Of a stretch of 62,577 bases of DNA, positions 40,801 through 49,963 are shown piece by piece; within the stretch, counting starts at the first letter, position 1; each line of letters begins with the position of its first letter. The position numbers and the translations under genes were made by a program. The stretch is from the NCBI GenBank assembly GCA_036392935.1, contig DASVWZ010000299.1, positions 1-62,577 on the forward strand, read 5' to 3'. Source of the DNA: DASVWZ01 sp036392935 (GTDB lineage Bacteria; Acidobacteriota; Terriglobia; Terriglobales; Acidobacteriaceae). Below the pieces are notes generated by a model. The model saw nothing but the letters and a program-made list of their open reading frames with translations. It was not told the origin of the DNA and did no database searches.

Positions 40801-41979
40801 GTGAAACCGATTCAGACAGAAAACCTGGAGCCCATCATCAGGGAGCGCCGCTTGCCGCTGAGACAAACAAGCGAAGCCGGCATTTTGAGCGAAGAGGTTC
40901 GACAGATCAGAGGCGATGAGTTCTTCGTCTTCGCCAGCCCCATTATGCGAAAGCTGATGGCCCAGGCGGATCTCCTCTCGCAAACCAATGCTCCGCTGCT
41001 AATCCTCGGCGAGCCCGGCACGGGCAAAGCTACCGTGGCTCGCCTGATCCATGATCTCTCGGTTCGCTCCGGATTCCGGTTTGCCCAGGTGAACTGCGGC
41101 GCTCTGCCTGAAGACTTGCTAGATCATGAACTTTTCGGCTCGCACCATAACGGTGTAGCAGACACATTCTCTGCTAAGCCCGGGGTGCTTGAGCTATGCG
41201 AAAAAGGAACCGTGTTGCTCGAGGATGTCACGGAATTGCCACCCGTCACGCAAGCGAAGCTTTTCGATGTCCTGCAGAGCAAACGATCACCGGGTGCCGG
41301 GAGTCAGATGCCGCTCCCGTTAGATGTGAGAATCCTCGCGACAATCAGCGGCAACCTTGAACACGCTCTGCTCGAGAAAAAACTACGCGAAGATCTTTAT
41401 TATCACTTGAGCGCATTCACTATCCAGGTGCCGCCGTTGCGGCAACGTAAAGAAGCGATTCCGCTTTTGTTGCATCACTTCATGCTGCGATTGGCAAAAC
41501 ATTACGGTTTGCCCGCGCAGCCGTTCTCCGAGGCAACGCTCGAAGCATGCCAAGCCTATTCCTGGCCGGGCAATTTAAAAGAGCTTGAGGACTTTGCCAA
41601 GCGCTGCCTAGTGCTCGGCGACAAAGATCCCGGACTCGGCTACCTGAAGCCCGGATGGAATGGCGACGTCGCCGTCGAACCGATACTTGCCGAACCATCA
41701 GCGCAGGCCCAACACAGCGAATCGGCCAAGGCTTTAAGCCTGAAGTCGCTGGTACAGACCGTCAAATGGGAAGCGGAACGAAACGCCATCGTCGGCGCGC
41801 TTGAAAAGACTGGCTGGAACCGTAAGGCGGCAGCAAGGCTGCTGAGAGTCAGTTACCGGACTATGCTGTATAAGATTGAGCAGTATCGCATGAGTTCCCC
41901 GGAACATCCGGGCACGCATTGGCTGAAAAACGGTACCAACGGCGGTAACGGTTCAAAAGAGAATCCGACGGGCCATTAA
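40801..41979 (+). CDS. Degenerate sigma-54-activator-like regulator
   Basis: 392 aa from GTG 40801. AAA+ domain: Walker A 'GEPGTGKATVARLI', 'NCGALPEDLLDHELFGSHHNG', 'VLLEDVTELPPVTQAKLFDVLQ', 'LREDLYYHLSAFTIQVPPLRQRKEAIP', and a Fis-type HTH 'ALEKTGWNRKAAARLLRVSYRTMLYKIEQ'. No receiver domain, only ~45 residues before the AAA+ core. GAFTGA is absent (position reads GVADTF) and Walker B is LLEDV rather than LxDE. So it probably does not activate sigma-54 and may act as a plain repressor or activator. PrsR of exosortase systems is the closest thought. Confidence 0.8.
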   Translation: MKPIQTENLEPIIRERRLPLRQTSEAGILSEEVRQIRGDEFFVFASPIMRKLMAQADLLSQTNAPLLILGEPGTGKATVARLIHDLSVRSGFRFAQVNCGALPEDLLDHELFGSHHNGVADTFSAKPGVLELCEKGTVLLEDVTELPPVTQAKLFDVLQSKRSPGAGSQMPLPLDVRILATISGNLEHALLEKKLREDLYYHLSAFTIQVPPLRQRKEAIPLLLHHFMLRLAKHYGLPAQPFSEATLEACQAYSWPGNLKELEDFAKRCLVLGDKDPGLGYLKPGWNGDVAVEPILAEPSAQAQHSESAKALSLKSLVQTVKWEAERNAIVGALEKTGWNRKAAARLLRVSYRTMLYKIEQYRMSSPEHPGTHWLKNGTNGGNGSKENPTGH

Positions 41980-42015
41980 CCAGGCTTTCAACCTTACACC
42001 AACGAGACAACTCAC

Positions 42016-42666
42016 ATGACACACGCCAGAGCATCGTGGCATAAAAAGCTTGCAGTCGTCGCAATTTGCGCATTGCTCTCGCCTTCATCGCCGGCGCAGA
42101 CTGCTTCCGGCGCGGGTACACCGGGTAAGGCTGTGGCAGCAACTCCCGCTGGCGATACTCCAACTGGCAAGCCGCATGACGATACTTTTGTTATAGGCAA
42201 CGACGACGTGTTGGCGATCAGCGTTTGGAAGGAACCAGATATTTCGCGATCGGTTCCCGTACGCTCGGATGGAAAAATTTCCCTGCCTTTGGCGGGAGAG
42301 ATGCAAGCCGCTGGAAAGACTCCGCTGCAACTGGAGCGTGATCTCTCCGCCAAACTGAAGGATTATGTAGCCGAGCCCGAAGTCACCGTTATCGTTCAGG
42401 AAATCCGCAGCCAGAAGTTCAACATTCTCGGCCAAGTCGTGCGGCCCGGATCCTATTCGTTGACACAGGCAGGGACCGTGCTGGACGCCATCGCGCTCGC
42501 TGGAGGATTTCGCGATTTCGCGAAACAGAAGTCGATCTACATCCTTCGCCAGAATCCCGGTGGGGCCGAAGCCCGGCTGCCGTTTAACTATAAGGACATC
42601 ATCAAAGGCAAAGATCCTGCGCAGAACGTCAAACTACAAGCGCATGACACCATCGTTGTTCCCTGA
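42016..42666 (+). CDS. Wza-like polysaccharide export protein
   Basis: 216 aa with N-terminal signal 'LAVVAICALLSPSSPAQ'. Poly_export domain 'DTFVIGNDDVLAISVWKEPDISRSVPVRSDGKISLPLAGEMQAAGKTPLQLERDLSAKL' and an SLBB-type domain 'KFNILGQVVRPGSYSLTQAGTVLDAIALAGGF'. It forms the outer-membrane channel or its periplasmic part. Short of full-length Wza (~380 aa) and with no C-terminal amphipathic helix. Second step of the export set; 9 nt before the barrel gene. Confidence 0.88.
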   Translation: MTHARASWHKKLAVVAICALLSPSSPAQTASGAGTPGKAVAATPAGDTPTGKPHDDTFVIGNDDVLAISVWKEPDISRSVPVRSDGKISLPLAGEMQAAGKTPLQLERDLSAKLKDYVAEPEVTVIVQEIRSQKFNILGQVVRPGSYSLTQAGTVLDAIALAGGFRDFAKQKSIYILRQNPGGAEARLPFNYKDIIKGKDPAQNVKLQAHDTIVVP

Positions 42667-42675
42667 TAGACATTA

Positions 42676-44052
42676 ATGCTTAGCCGTCTCTGTGGAATAT
42701 TGGTGATCGCGGCTGTTCACACGTGGGCGCAAGTCAGTCCCGCTCCCGCCGCGACCGATACGAGCCTGCCCGATACAAGTCAGGCCGCCGCAAGCGCGGA
42801 CGTGCAAGACAACCGCATGATGACACCGCCGCCGGTCAGTGGCGAATCTTACCCTTCAGTGGGAACTGCAGGCGAGCGTTCGAATTACCTGCGCTACGGA
42901 TTTATGTTCATGACGGCATACAGCGACAACGTGCTAGGAGGCGTATCGCCAAACCCGGTGAGCGATGTCAGCTATTCCATCTGGCCGACGATCTCTTTGG
43001 ATCAGTCGACTCCGAGATTGCACTCGGTTCTGACCTATAGTCCCGGATTCACTTTCTATCAGAAGACCAGCTCAAGAAACGAAGCCGATCAGAACGCGTC
43101 AGGAAGATTCGATTACCGGCTGACGCAACACGTCACTGTCAACGTCCAGGACACCTTTCAGAAATCGTCAAGCGTCTTCAATCAACCGGATTTTGGAACA
43201 GCTCCGATCTCGGGCTCGGCACAACAGCCTTTAGTCCCAGTCATAGCGCCGCTGGCCGACAGGATCAGCAACACTGCCAACGGCGGTATCAACTATCAGT
43301 TCGCCCCGAACAGCATGATCGGCGCTAACGGCACATTCACTTTGTTGGATTACAGCAATCCTGCGCAAGTCCCGGGATTGTATAACTCGCGTTCGGAAGC
43401 GGGATCTGCATTTTACAACCACCGCCTCTCGAAAAAGCATTACATGGGATTGACCTATCAGTACGCACGCATTTTGGCCTATCCCATCGGCTCGCAGATG
43501 GGGGCGCAGAGCGAAACCCAGACTCATGCTGTGCTCGGCTTCTACACGGTATACTTCACACCTGCGCTGTCGCTTTCGGTTTCCGGAGGTCCTCAGCACG
43601 TCGACGCCACCGAGTCGCCATTTCCCGCCTACCACGCATGGTCGCCGGCGGGCACGGCGAGTTTGGGTTGGCAGACGCGCCGGCTAGGACTGGCAGCCGT
43701 TTACTCGCGCACCGTGACCAGCGGCGGAGGCTTGGTGGGAGCCTATGATTCCAGCAACGCCGGTGGCTCCGTAAATGTACAAATTACTCGCAGCTGGAGC
43801 GCCGGGGCATCCGCCACTTATGGAATCTACGAGACCCAATCCTCTCTTCTTTCGTTATCGAGCTCGGGAGGCCACACCATTTCAGGGACCGCTACGGTTC
43901 GGCACTCGGTGGGCGAGCACTTGAGCATCGAAGGCGGGTATTCGCGTTTGCATCAAAGCTACGAGACCATCGCCGCGGTTGCGGCATTCCCTGATACTAA
44001 CCGTGAGTACCTCTCGCTCTCGTATCACTTTGCACGACCGCTGGGAAGATAA
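42676..44052 (+). CDS. Outer-membrane beta-barrel of the polysaccharide locus
   Basis: 458 aa. Signal peptide ending 'VHTWAQ'. After a Pro/Ala linker, alternating amphipathic strands: 'LRYGFMFMTAYSDNVLGG', 'SYSIWPTISLDQSTPRLHSVLTYSPGFTFYQ', '..LSLSYHFARPLGR'. Barrels of this type (BBP2-like) recur next to Wza and Wzz in exosortase loci. Role in export across the outer membrane is inferred from place; 4 nt before the Wzz gene. Confidence 0.75.
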   Translation: MLSRLCGILVIAAVHTWAQVSPAPAATDTSLPDTSQAAASADVQDNRMMTPPPVSGESYPSVGTAGERSNYLRYGFMFMTAYSDNVLGGVSPNPVSDVSYSIWPTISLDQSTPRLHSVLTYSPGFTFYQKTSSRNEADQNASGRFDYRLTQHVTVNVQDTFQKSSSVFNQPDFGTAPISGSAQQPLVPVIAPLADRISNTANGGINYQFAPNSMIGANGTFTLLDYSNPAQVPGLYNSRSEAGSAFYNHRLSKKHYMGLTYQYARILAYPIGSQMGAQSETQTHAVLGFYTVYFTPALSLSVSGGPQHVDATESPFPAYHAWSPAGTASLGWQTRRLGLAAVYSRTVTSGGGLVGAYDSSNAGGSVNVQITRSWSAGASATYGIYETQSSLLSLSSSGGHTISGTATVRHSVGEHLSIEGGYSRLHQSYETIAAVAAFPDTNREYLSLSYHFARPLGR

Positions 44053-44055
44053 ATC

Positions 44056-45639
44056 ATGGCCGATGAATTAGAAGAACAGGGATCGGGCGCTCTGGATCTG
44101 CACCACTATATGGACGTGGCGCGGCGGCGCCATCTGCATTTTCTGATTCCGCTTTTCATCGGATGGTTCGCAGTTTGGGCCGCGAGTTGGGTTCTGCCAT
44201 CACGCTACAAGTCAGGCACTCTTATTCTCGTCGAGCAGCCGACCATGCCCAAAGACTACGTCGTCCCCAACGTGAACGACGACCTACAGGAGCGACTGCA
44301 GAGCATTACCCAGCAGATTCTCAGTCGGACTCGGCTGCTGCACATCATCGATCAGTTGAATCTTTACTCCGCTAGGCACGCCCAGCTCAACCCGGATGAC
44401 AAGGTCGAGCGCATGCGCAAGGACATCGACATTCAATTAGTGCGAGATGCGGGAAACCAGGTCACTGCGTTCAATGTTTCCTATTCTTCGCATGACCCTT
44501 ATGTCGCCCAGCAAGTGACCAGCGAACTCACAAATCTGTTTATCAACGAAAATCTGGAAGTGCGCCAGCAGATGTCTGAAGACACAACCAAATTCTTGGA
44601 AGACCAACTGGAAGAGGCGCGCAAGAGCCTGTCTGAACAGGAAGAAAAAGTCCGCGAGTTCAAAGGGCAGCATGTTGGTGAACTGCCAACGCAAACCGGC
44701 AGCAATCTGCAGATTCTGAGCGGGCTGCAATCGCAACTGCAGGCCGAACAGGATGCGCTGAACGCCGCGAAACAGCAGAAGGCTTACCTCGAAACGCTTT
44801 CCAGTCAATACCGCACCATGCAGGGAACTACGAAGACTCCACAGAACGCGCCGGTCGGTGTCGCGGCGCTCGATCAGCAACTTGATAAACTCAAAACGCA
44901 GCTTGCCGACATGAGTTCCCGCTATACCGACAAACATCCGGATGTCCGCAAGCTAAAAGACCAGATCGCCAAAACAGAAAAGCTAAGAGACCAGATGCTG
45001 GCCGACCCAACATCGGACACCGCCTCAATCACCGTTACACCTGGCTCTGATCCGGCTTCCGCACCGCTGGCGCAACTACAGAGCCAGTTGCAGGCCAATC
45101 AGCTCGAAGTCAGCAACCGCGAAAGCACGATTGCGAACTTAAAAGAAAAAATTAACGACTATCAGAACCGGCTCAATCAGGAGCCGGTCCGCGAACAACA
45201 ACTGGCTGATCTGACCCGTGGATACGACCAGTCCAAAGCCAATTACGACGAGTTGCTCAGGAAAAGGAACCAGTCGGAAATGGCCACCAGCATGGAACTG
45301 CTGCAACAAGGGGAACGCTTTCGCATTCTCGATCCGCCGAGTTTGCCGGTGAAGCCGGACTTCCCTAACCGCCTGAAATTCTGCGCCATCGGCCTGGGCG
45401 TGGGTCTCGTGCTCGGAGGCGTCGTCGCCGGAGCTTTCGAAATGCTGGACGACCGCATCTACGACGAAAAAGAACTCAAGACTCTGCTGCCGGCTAAAGT
45501 CCTGTGCGAAATTCCAGTCATTGTCAGCGCTTCTGAAGAAGCCAAAGCCAAGTCCCGCGCCAAACTGGCCTGGGCGTTGACGGCATTGGTCTTCATCTTT
45601 ATTTTGTCGGGATCGGCGATCAGTTATTTTCGCGGTTAA
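44056..45639 (+). CDS. Wzz-type chain length determinant
   Basis: 527 aa. Wzz domain 'LHHYMDVARRRHLHFLIPLFIGWFAVWAASWVLPSRYKS' with the first transmembrane helix, long coiled coils (residues ~185-330), GNVR-type motif 'QEPVREQQLADLTRGYDQSKANYDELLRKRNQSEMATSMELLQQGERFRILDPPSLPVKP', second helix 'FCAIGLGVGLVLGGVVAGAFE' and an extra C-terminal helix. It controls polymer length in the inner membrane with the downstream CpsD-like kinase. The kinase is not fused. Close to the XrtA-system Wzz. Confidence 0.9.
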   Translation: MADELEEQGSGALDLHHYMDVARRRHLHFLIPLFIGWFAVWAASWVLPSRYKSGTLILVEQPTMPKDYVVPNVNDDLQERLQSITQQILSRTRLLHIIDQLNLYSARHAQLNPDDKVERMRKDIDIQLVRDAGNQVTAFNVSYSSHDPYVAQQVTSELTNLFINENLEVRQQMSEDTTKFLEDQLEEARKSLSEQEEKVREFKGQHVGELPTQTGSNLQILSGLQSQLQAEQDALNAAKQQKAYLETLSSQYRTMQGTTKTPQNAPVGVAALDQQLDKLKTQLADMSSRYTDKHPDVRKLKDQIAKTEKLRDQMLADPTSDTASITVTPGSDPASAPLAQLQSQLQANQLEVSNRESTIANLKEKINDYQNRLNQEPVREQQLADLTRGYDQSKANYDELLRKRNQSEMATSMELLQQGERFRILDPPSLPVKPDFPNRLKFCAIGLGVGLVLGGVVAGAFEMLDDRIYDEKELKTLLPAKVLCEIPVIVSASEEAKAKSRAKLAWALTALVFIFILSGSAISYFRG

Positions 45640-45648
45640 CTTCTGACC

Positions 45649-46560
45649 ATGTATAAAGCATTTTTCAATCTCAAGCGAAACCCGTTCGAGATTACTCCTG
45701 ATCCGTCGTTCCTGTTTTCGACGCGCAGGCACAACGAGGCATTGGCCGCGCTCTACTTTGGCGTGCGCCGGCATAAGGGTTTCGTGGTCATGACCGGAGA
45801 AGTTGGCACCGGCAAGACTCTGCTGGTGCGTTGTCTGCTGCAGCTGCTCGGCCGAACCAACGTTGCCTACGCCTACGTCTTCAATCCACGGCTGACTCCC
45901 ATGGAGTTTTTGCAATACATCGCCGGGGATTTCGGGCTTGTCATCGCCGGCAAAAACAAGAGCGAGTTACTGCTCGACTTGAGCCGTTATCTGATTGCGC
46001 GTCACCAGAAGAAGCTCACCACGGTTTTGGTGGTCGATGAAGCCCACCATCTTTCAACCGACGTTCTCGAAGAGGTCCGGTTGCTCACCAACCTGGAGAC
46101 CGCGGAAGAGAAGCTGGTGCAAATCATGCTCGTAGGCCAGCCTGAACTCGACGAAAAGCTCGACTCCACCGACTTGCGGCAGTTGAAACAGAGGATCGCT
46201 CTGCGCTCGCAGCTGCAACCACTCGACATGGTTGAGACCGCCGGTTACATCTATCGCCGCCTCAAGCTGGCTGGTTCCGAAATTGCATCTTCGCTTTTGC
46301 CGGTAGAAACGATCGTCGAAGTATTTCGTTATTCGCGTGGCGTCCCACGTCTCATCAACACCATTTGCGAAAATGGCCTGATCACCGCTTACGCTCGCCA
46401 GCTTCAAACGGTCACACCAGACATCATTGAAGAAATCGCAGCCGATTTCAGGCTGGGCGATGCCACCGCAACCGTGGACCCTGAGCCGCGCAACGGCGAC
46501 GACCGCGATGCCCACCGGCTGACCGAAACCTTGCTTTCCTTGCAAAGGCCGTTCCTGTAA
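45649..46560 (+). CDS. ExeA-like AAA ATPase (exosortase-associated)
   Basis: 303 aa. 'MYKAFFNLKRNPFEITPDPSFLFSTRRHNEALAALYFGVRRHKGFVVMTGEVGTGKTLLVRCLL': the ExeA/GspA opening with Walker A GEVGTGKT. Walker B 'VLVVDEAHHL', then 'EKLVQIMLVGQPELDEKL' and 'GVPRLINTICENGLITAYA'. XrtA/PEP-CTERM polysaccharide loci carry such an ATPase next to Wzz. No peptidoglycan-binding C-terminal domain. ATG 45649 lies 9 nt after the Wzz stop. Confidence 0.88.
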   Translation: MYKAFFNLKRNPFEITPDPSFLFSTRRHNEALAALYFGVRRHKGFVVMTGEVGTGKTLLVRCLLQLLGRTNVAYAYVFNPRLTPMEFLQYIAGDFGLVIAGKNKSELLLDLSRYLIARHQKKLTTVLVVDEAHHLSTDVLEEVRLLTNLETAEEKLVQIMLVGQPELDEKLDSTDLRQLKQRIALRSQLQPLDMVETAGYIYRRLKLAGSEIASSLLPVETIVEVFRYSRGVPRLINTICENGLITAYARQLQTVTPDIIEEIAADFRLGDATATVDPEPRNGDDRDAHRLTETLLSLQRPFL

Positions 46561-46583
46561 TCCAAAAAAGTTCATCGATCTAC

Positions 46584-47531
46584 ATGAGCCAGATCTTCGA
46601 CGCACTCCAACGATCAGAAGCCGAGCGGTTAGGAAGCAACCTCACCGAACTCGAGAATGCGACAGAGCTGCTACGCGCAGCAGAGCGCGCTCGGGGTTCG
46701 TTGGCTGCCCCAGCCCCTAAGCTGCCTGAAATTCCAACAGTTCCCGGGCTTTCTGGCGCCGACTCGATCGCTGAAATGTTGCCCACACTGGAGCGGTCAG
46801 CTTCACCAGCACAATTTCCCGAATTCGAATCGCTTCCGGTTTCGATTCCTCCCGATGGCCGTCTGGTTTGCCTGACTCAGAAGGACAGCCTCGCCGCCGA
46901 AAAGTTTCGTTTTCTCGGCGTTCGTCTCCGGCAGATGCAGCAGACACGTCTACTCAAGAAAGTTCTGATCACCAGCGCGATTCCGCACGAGGGCAAGAGC
47001 ATGGTGGCGTCAAATCTGGCGTGCACACTGGCCCGCAGACGGCAGCAAAAAACCTTGCTTATCGATGGTGACTTGCGCCGCCCAACGCTTGGACGGCAGT
47101 TCGGCCTCGGCAATGTCCGGGGTTTGAGCGAGTGGCTTCAACATGAACCCGGGCCAATCAAGAACATCTACCGGCTCGAATCTGCGGGTTTGTGGATATT
47201 GCCTGCCGGCACCACTCCTCACAATCCCTTGGAACTGATGCAAGCTGGCGCGCTCTCTTCGCTCATGGAGCAGTTGGCGGCACAATTCGATTGGATCGTA
47301 ATCGATTCTCCTCCGGTTTTGCCGCTGGCTGACACCAGCGTTTGGGCGCGGGTGGCTGATGGCATCGTGCTGGTAGCGCGTAGGTGCGCCAGTGAGAAGA
47401 AGCAGCTAAAGAAAGGACTCGAGGCGCTGGATCACTCCAAGCTTCTCGGGACCGTGATTAATAGCTCGGCAGACGTCGCGCGCAGCAGCAATTACTACTA
47501 TAACTACGGAACCAACGGTTCAGCAGAATAA
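46584..47531 (+). CDS. CpsD/CapB-like tyrosine kinase
   Basis: 315 aa. BY-kinase motifs: Walker A 'SAIPHEGKSMVASNLA', Walker A' 'LLIDGDLRRPTLG', Walker B 'DWIVIDSPPVLPLAD'. The C-terminus is a short Tyr cluster 'NYYYNYG', the usual autophosphorylation site. N-terminal ~90 residues are Ala/Pro rich. Works with the Wzz protein encoded two genes upstream. ATG 46584; 24 nt from the previous stop. Confidence 0.88.
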   Translation: MSQIFDALQRSEAERLGSNLTELENATELLRAAERARGSLAAPAPKLPEIPTVPGLSGADSIAEMLPTLERSASPAQFPEFESLPVSIPPDGRLVCLTQKDSLAAEKFRFLGVRLRQMQQTRLLKKVLITSAIPHEGKSMVASNLACTLARRRQQKTLLIDGDLRRPTLGRQFGLGNVRGLSEWLQHEPGPIKNIYRLESAGLWILPAGTTPHNPLELMQAGALSSLMEQLAAQFDWIVIDSPPVLPLADTSVWARVADGIVLVARRCASEKKQLKKGLEALDHSKLLGTVINSSADVARSSNYYYNYGTNGSAE

Positions 47532-47650
47532 GCGTTTTTCCAAAGCATTCGGTTTTCGAACATTACCAACAGCACTACCAACGCCCCCGCAAAAAGTTCG
47601 ACCAATTCCAGCTGCTTCCAAGAAAAGAGCAGAGGTAAAGAGAGGAAGTC

Positions 47651-48802
47651 GTGAATCTGCGACGCTCAAATAACCGGTCCGTCCTTGGTCCCCTTGCCTT
47701 ACAGCCAACTTCCGCCGCAGAGCGGGAGATTCTGCAAGAGAAATTTTTTCAAAGAAAGATTTCGCTTGAGCGGAAGCGGGCCGAGCGCTCCGGAAAAGCC
47801 TTTCTGCTCATGTTGCTCGATCTCGGCGATAACAGCGCGTCTGAGCGCAACTCGAAGATACTTCACAAAACTCTCGAAGCGCTCGCGTTGTGCACTCGGG
47901 AAACCGACGTTGCCGGTTGGTACAAACACAATGCTGTGGCCGGCGTCATGTTCACCGATGTCGAGATAGAAGACCGCACCACCGTTTTGAAAACTCTGCT
48001 GGCGCGTGTCAGCGAGACCTTGCAACAGGGACTCTCTCTCGAGCAGTTTACTCAGCTCAGCATCGAGTTCCATGTATTTCCGGAGGACTGGAACCACGAC
48101 CTGACCGAACGACCGAGCAACCCCACGCTTTATCCCGACCTCGTTGACAGAGACGAAGAGCGAAAGATGTTCAAGGCCATGAAGCGGATGACCGACATCG
48201 TCGGAAGCGTGCTCGCCTTGATCCTGCTTTCGCCCATCTTTGCGGCGATTGCCCTGGGGATCAAGCTCACCTCCAAAGGTCCCGTTCTTTTCTGCCAGCG
48301 CAGAATCGGCCAGCACGGAGTTACCTTCAGCTTCCTGAAGTTCCGGTCGATGCACGTAAACAACGATGCCTCCACTCATAAGGCCTACATCAAGAAACTG
48401 ATTTCTGGCACCGCGGAAGCGCACTCAGCCAGCAGCGGCGATGGCGTCTACAAACTCACCAATGATTCCCGCATCACCCGCTTTGGCGCATTCCTGCGCA
48501 AAACCAGTCTGGACGAACTTCCCCAGTTCTTGAATGTGCTGGCCGGCGATATGTCGCTGGTCGGCCCGCGTCCACCCATCGCCTACGAAGTCGAGCACTA
48601 CAACACCTGGCATCGTAGCCGCGTACTCGAAGCCAAGCCCGGAATCACCGGCTTATGGCAGGTTTGCGGACGCAGCCGGGTCAAATTCGACGAAATGGTT
48701 CGCCTCGACCTGCGTTATGCACGCAATTGGACCCCGTGGCTCGACCTGCAGATCCTTATCCGCACACCGAAAGCCGTTCTCTCCGGCGACGGCGCTCACT
48801 GA
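47651..48802 (+). CDS. Priming sugar-phosphate transferase
   Basis: 383 aa from GTG 47651. N-terminal ~180 residues of unknown type, then one transmembrane helix 'VGSVLALILLSPIFAAIALGIKL' and the bacterial sugar transferase domain: 'FCQRRIGQHGVTFSFLKFRSM', 'LRKTSLDELPQFLNVLAGDMSLVGPRPP', 'KPGITGLWQVCGRS'. It moves the first sugar phosphate onto undecaprenyl phosphate at the inner face of the membrane. The N-terminal part lacks the four-helix WbaP domain and could be regulatory. The 119-nt gap 47532-47650 shows no gene. Confidence 0.9.
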   Translation: MNLRRSNNRSVLGPLALQPTSAAEREILQEKFFQRKISLERKRAERSGKAFLLMLLDLGDNSASERNSKILHKTLEALALCTRETDVAGWYKHNAVAGVMFTDVEIEDRTTVLKTLLARVSETLQQGLSLEQFTQLSIEFHVFPEDWNHDLTERPSNPTLYPDLVDRDEERKMFKAMKRMTDIVGSVLALILLSPIFAAIALGIKLTSKGPVLFCQRRIGQHGVTFSFLKFRSMHVNNDASTHKAYIKKLISGTAEAHSASSGDGVYKLTNDSRITRFGAFLRKTSLDELPQFLNVLAGDMSLVGPRPPIAYEVEHYNTWHRSRVLEAKPGITGLWQVCGRSRVKFDEMVRLDLRYARNWTPWLDLQILIRTPKAVLSGDGAH

Positions 48803-48870
48803 CACGCGTTATTTCTGCTCATCCTCTCCCGAAGCTGTTCGTTTTCACATGAAAGCTTTGGAACCTAACC

Positions 48871-49944
48871 ATGATTAAATTTGGCGTTATTGGATATGGC
48901 TATTGGGGCCCGAACGTGGTCAGAAATCTTGTCCACACCGACGGCTGCAAGGTTGTAGGTATCAGCGATAAGAGTCCCGCGGCGCGCAAGCGAGCGTCAA
49001 AGGCGCATCCGGACATCCCTGTCACCGCGCACGCGGAAGAACTCATCTCGTCCACCGAAACCGACGCGATTGCCGTCATCACTCCAGTATGGACGCACTA
49101 CGAACTGGCCAAGGCCGCCCTCGAACAAGGCAAACACATCTTCGTGGAGAAGCCTTTCACCAGTGACACGCAACAAGCCGAGGAACTGATCGATCTGGCC
49201 GCGCGTAAGAATTTAAAGATCATGGTCGACCATACCTTCCTTTTCACCGGCGCGGTGAAGAAGATTCGACAAGTCCTGCAGGAAGGCACGCTCGGCAGCA
49301 TCTACTACTATGATTCCACTCGCGTCAATCTGGGATTGTTCCAGCACGATGTCAACGTCATCTGGGACCTCGCGCCCCACGATCTGTCGATCATCGATCA
49401 TTTGATCGCCGAAGCTCCGGAAGCCATCTCCGCCACCGGCCAGACCCATCTGAATGGTTTTGAAGATGTGGCCTTTCTTACCATCTATTTCCCCAATAAG
49501 ATCATCGCGCACATCAACGTCAACTGGCTCTCGCCGGTCAAGGTGCGCACAACCTTGATTGGCGGCGAGAAAAAGATGCTGGTCTGGAACGATCTCGAGG
49601 CCGACGAGAAGATCAAAATCTACGACAAGGGAATCGACGTCACCAGTCAGCAGGGCCTGTATAACCTGCTGGTGAATTATCGCTCCGGCGACATGTGGGC
49701 GCCGCAGGTCGAGCAGGTCGAGGCGCTGAGCCAAGAAATGGGATACTTCGCCGATTGCATCAACAATAACAAAACTCCGTTCAATGACGGCGCCGCTGGC
49801 CTGCGCGTGGTACGAATGCTCGAAGCGGCGAATCGCTCCCTACGCGAGCGTGGCGCACTCATGCCGCTCGACGTTTCCGATATCAAATTGCCGCAACAGG
49901 CCACCCCCCGACCCGCAGCACTCAACAGCCAACTCGCCGGATAG
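48871..49944 (+). CDS. Gfo/Idh/MocA dehydrogenase, WbpB-like
   Basis: 357 aa. Rossmann start 'MIKFGVIGYGYWGPNVVRNLVHTDGCKVVGISD', 'VEKPFTSD' with the catalytic Lys, and the substrate domain 'YYDSTRVNLGLFQHDVNVIWDLAPHDLSIIDHL'. Together with the WbpD- and WbpE-like genes 3-5 kb on, it fits oxidation of a UDP-uronic acid at C3 for a 2,3-diamino-2,3-dideoxy sugar. The C-terminus 'QQATPRPAALNSQLAG' is a loose tail. Confidence 0.85.
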   Translation: MIKFGVIGYGYWGPNVVRNLVHTDGCKVVGISDKSPAARKRASKAHPDIPVTAHAEELISSTETDAIAVITPVWTHYELAKAALEQGKHIFVEKPFTSDTQQAEELIDLAARKNLKIMVDHTFLFTGAVKKIRQVLQEGTLGSIYYYDSTRVNLGLFQHDVNVIWDLAPHDLSIIDHLIAEAPEAISATGQTHLNGFEDVAFLTIYFPNKIIAHINVNWLSPVKVRTTLIGGEKKMLVWNDLEADEKIKIYDKGIDVTSQQGLYNLLVNYRSGDMWAPQVEQVEALSQEMGYFADCINNNKTPFNDGAAGLRVVRMLEAANRSLRERGALMPLDVSDIKLPQQATPRPAALNSQLAG

Positions 49945-49963
49945 ACAAGCCCAAGGACCGACA

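Noticed and set aside
47699..48424. 241-aa frame antisense to the sugar transferase
   Set aside because: Mirror frame of a well-conserved coding region.
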